Below, in pieces: positions 63,231 through 64,000 of a stretch of 64,000 bases of DNA. Numbering within the stretch: the first letter of the stretch is position 1; the number at the start of each line of letters is the position of its first letter. The stretch is taken from contig NZ_AP024660.1 in NCBI RefSeq assembly GCF_019977395.1, positions 310,001 to 374,000 of the forward strand. Direction: 5' to 3'. Under the pieces are notes generated by a model. The model had not been told where the DNA came from. It ran no database searches and saw only the letters and a program-made list of their open reading frames with translations. Source of the DNA: Arthrobacter sp. NicSoilC5. GTDB lineage: Bacteria; Actinomycetota; Actinomycetes; Actinomycetales; Micrococcaceae. The position numbers and the translations under genes were made by a program.

Positions 63231-63351
63231 CCTCTCTTGGCAGGGTTGGGGGGTTAGCTCATAATTCGGGATACCAAGGAGCCCTCAGGGGCTGATACCC
63301 CCAATATCAGACAGCTCGAATTCTTGAGGCCGGTCAAAGTTTGGGTGTGTC

Positions 63352-64000
63352 CTAGAGGCGTCTGATGTTCCTGGGCGCGGATGCAGCCTGGGTCAGTTCG
63401 GTGGCAAAGTTGCTGTTCAGGAAGCGGTGGCCATCGGCTTTCTCGATGAGAAATTCAATGGCGGCTAGCTTCTTACCCGCCTTGGTGTTCTGCATATAGA
63501 AGTCTTCGACGTTCGATAGCTCAATCGCGAGTTCGCGCTTGCGACTGCGGAAGTCCTCCTCAAACTCCACAGCTTTCGCGTTCACTATTTTGTTCGCTTC
63601 CGGAATGATCCGGTGCGTCAGAAGCACCTCATTGACTTCGCCCAGGCCAGCCGCCGCGATGATGCCAGGCGCGATGTGGCGCCGTTTGGTCACCTGCTCC
63701 CGGCGGTACTTAGGTGATTCAACCAAGGCGGTCACCATGGCGCGGATGTTGGCGTAGTACTCTTCCGTGCGGGCGTCGTCCTCCGCTTCAGCCTGATCTT
63801 CAGCTGCTTGTTTTGCTGCATCTATCTTCATGAGCAGCGGGCCGATCCATTCCGTTTGCGCCGTCCATTGATACGCCAGGCCATCGGCTACCCACCTGAC
63901 TTCTACGGACACCAGCGAGCCGTCATGTTCTTCGGCGGCTTTGAGCATGCGTTCGGCCGCCGCCGGAAGGTCGTCGTAGCCTTCGGTAGCGCGAATCCGG
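63352..64000 (-). CDS. Hypothetical protein, incomplete at the window edge
   Basis: The frame stays open past an internal ATG at 63948 to the end of the window (reading RIRATEGYDDLPAAAERMLK across the junction), so the gene probably begins outside. The visible part (216 residues) is mainly helical: a Trp-containing beta start (VEVRWVADGLAYQWTAQTEW), then long charged helices, with an IRRL end. No domain is recognised. Confidence 0.7.
   Translation of the reverse strand, partial: RIRATEGYDDLPAAAERMLKAAEEHDGSLVSVEVRWVADGLAYQWTAQTEWIGPLLMKIDAAKQAAEDQAEAEDDARTEEYYANIRAMVTALVESPKYRREQVTKRRHIAPGIIAAAGLGEVNEVLLTHRIIPEANKIVNAKAVEFEEDFRSRKRELAIELSNVEDFYMQNTKAGKKLAAIEFLIEKADGHRFLNSNFATELTQAASAPRNIRRL

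Overview
The window looks like a chromosomal segment of a high-GC actinobacterium, most likely Arthrobacter sensu lato (Micrococcaceae). This rests on the overall codon use, an Lsr2-type protein, PucR, DeoR and LacI regulators, sugar ABC importers without their own ATPase, and family members typical of that group. No species is assigned.

Region 1 (about 0.8-21.2 kb) is amine and methylamine catabolism. A PucR regulator is divergent from an amino-acid/polyamine permease. Then comes a tetrahydrofolate-linked demethylation operon: formyl-THF deformylase purU, a dimethylglycine/sarcosine-type FAD-GcvT oxidoreductase, and folD. After an ISL3 remnant come an FAH-family hydrolase and an NAD-dependent (succinate-)semialdehyde dehydrogenase. 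A flavin amine oxidase is coupled to a cupin, and a second APC permease and an SGNH lipoprotein follow. Between these genes are long decayed stretches, including a frameshifted FMN-reductase pseudogene (15.8-16.3 kb).

Region 2 (about 21.7-41.1 kb) is one coherent carbohydrate or sugar-acid catabolic locus, entered by an intact IS5-family element that abuts a DeoR regulator. It holds three Gfo/Idh/MocA dehydrogenases, two xylose-isomerase-like TIM-barrel proteins, two SDRs, two VOC proteins, two MFS transporters, a KDPG-type aldolase translationally coupled to a small P-loop kinase, a LacI regulator, and an ABC importer (binding protein plus two permeases). A 13-bp LacI-type operator, TGAGATCGGTTGC, occurs as tandem copies in front of the MFS gene, between the aldolase and the first dehydrogenase, and in front of the binding protein (7 copies in total). 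This ties the locus into one regulon. The substrate is not determinable from sequence.

Region 3 (about 41.7-49.2 kb) is a set of unrelated single genes (GNAT, pRiA4b-ORF3-like, a frameshifted nucleotidyltransferase, hypotheticals, DUF4192, a frameshifted small protein). They are spaced about 1 kb apart, with copies of a short repeated site (CCGATA-YGG, 7 nt, GTAARGCTG) between them, suggesting a cassette-like arrangement.

Region 4 (about 49.4-64.0 kb, running off the window) is an integrated phage- or satellite-like element. It begins near a 23-bp tRNA-Leu 3'-end fragment. It carries an ERF single-strand annealing protein, many tiny overlapping genes, a KGG-motif protein, an Lsr2 paralogue, and many membrane-anchored proteins of unknown function. 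It contains two modules of the same design. Each has a leftward block of membrane proteins and a rightward block of small phage-like genes, driven by near-identical promoters (53157-53185 and 59944-59972) that share their spacer and downstream sequence. An IS3-family element has inserted exactly between the ribosome-binding site and the start codon of the gene at 55133.
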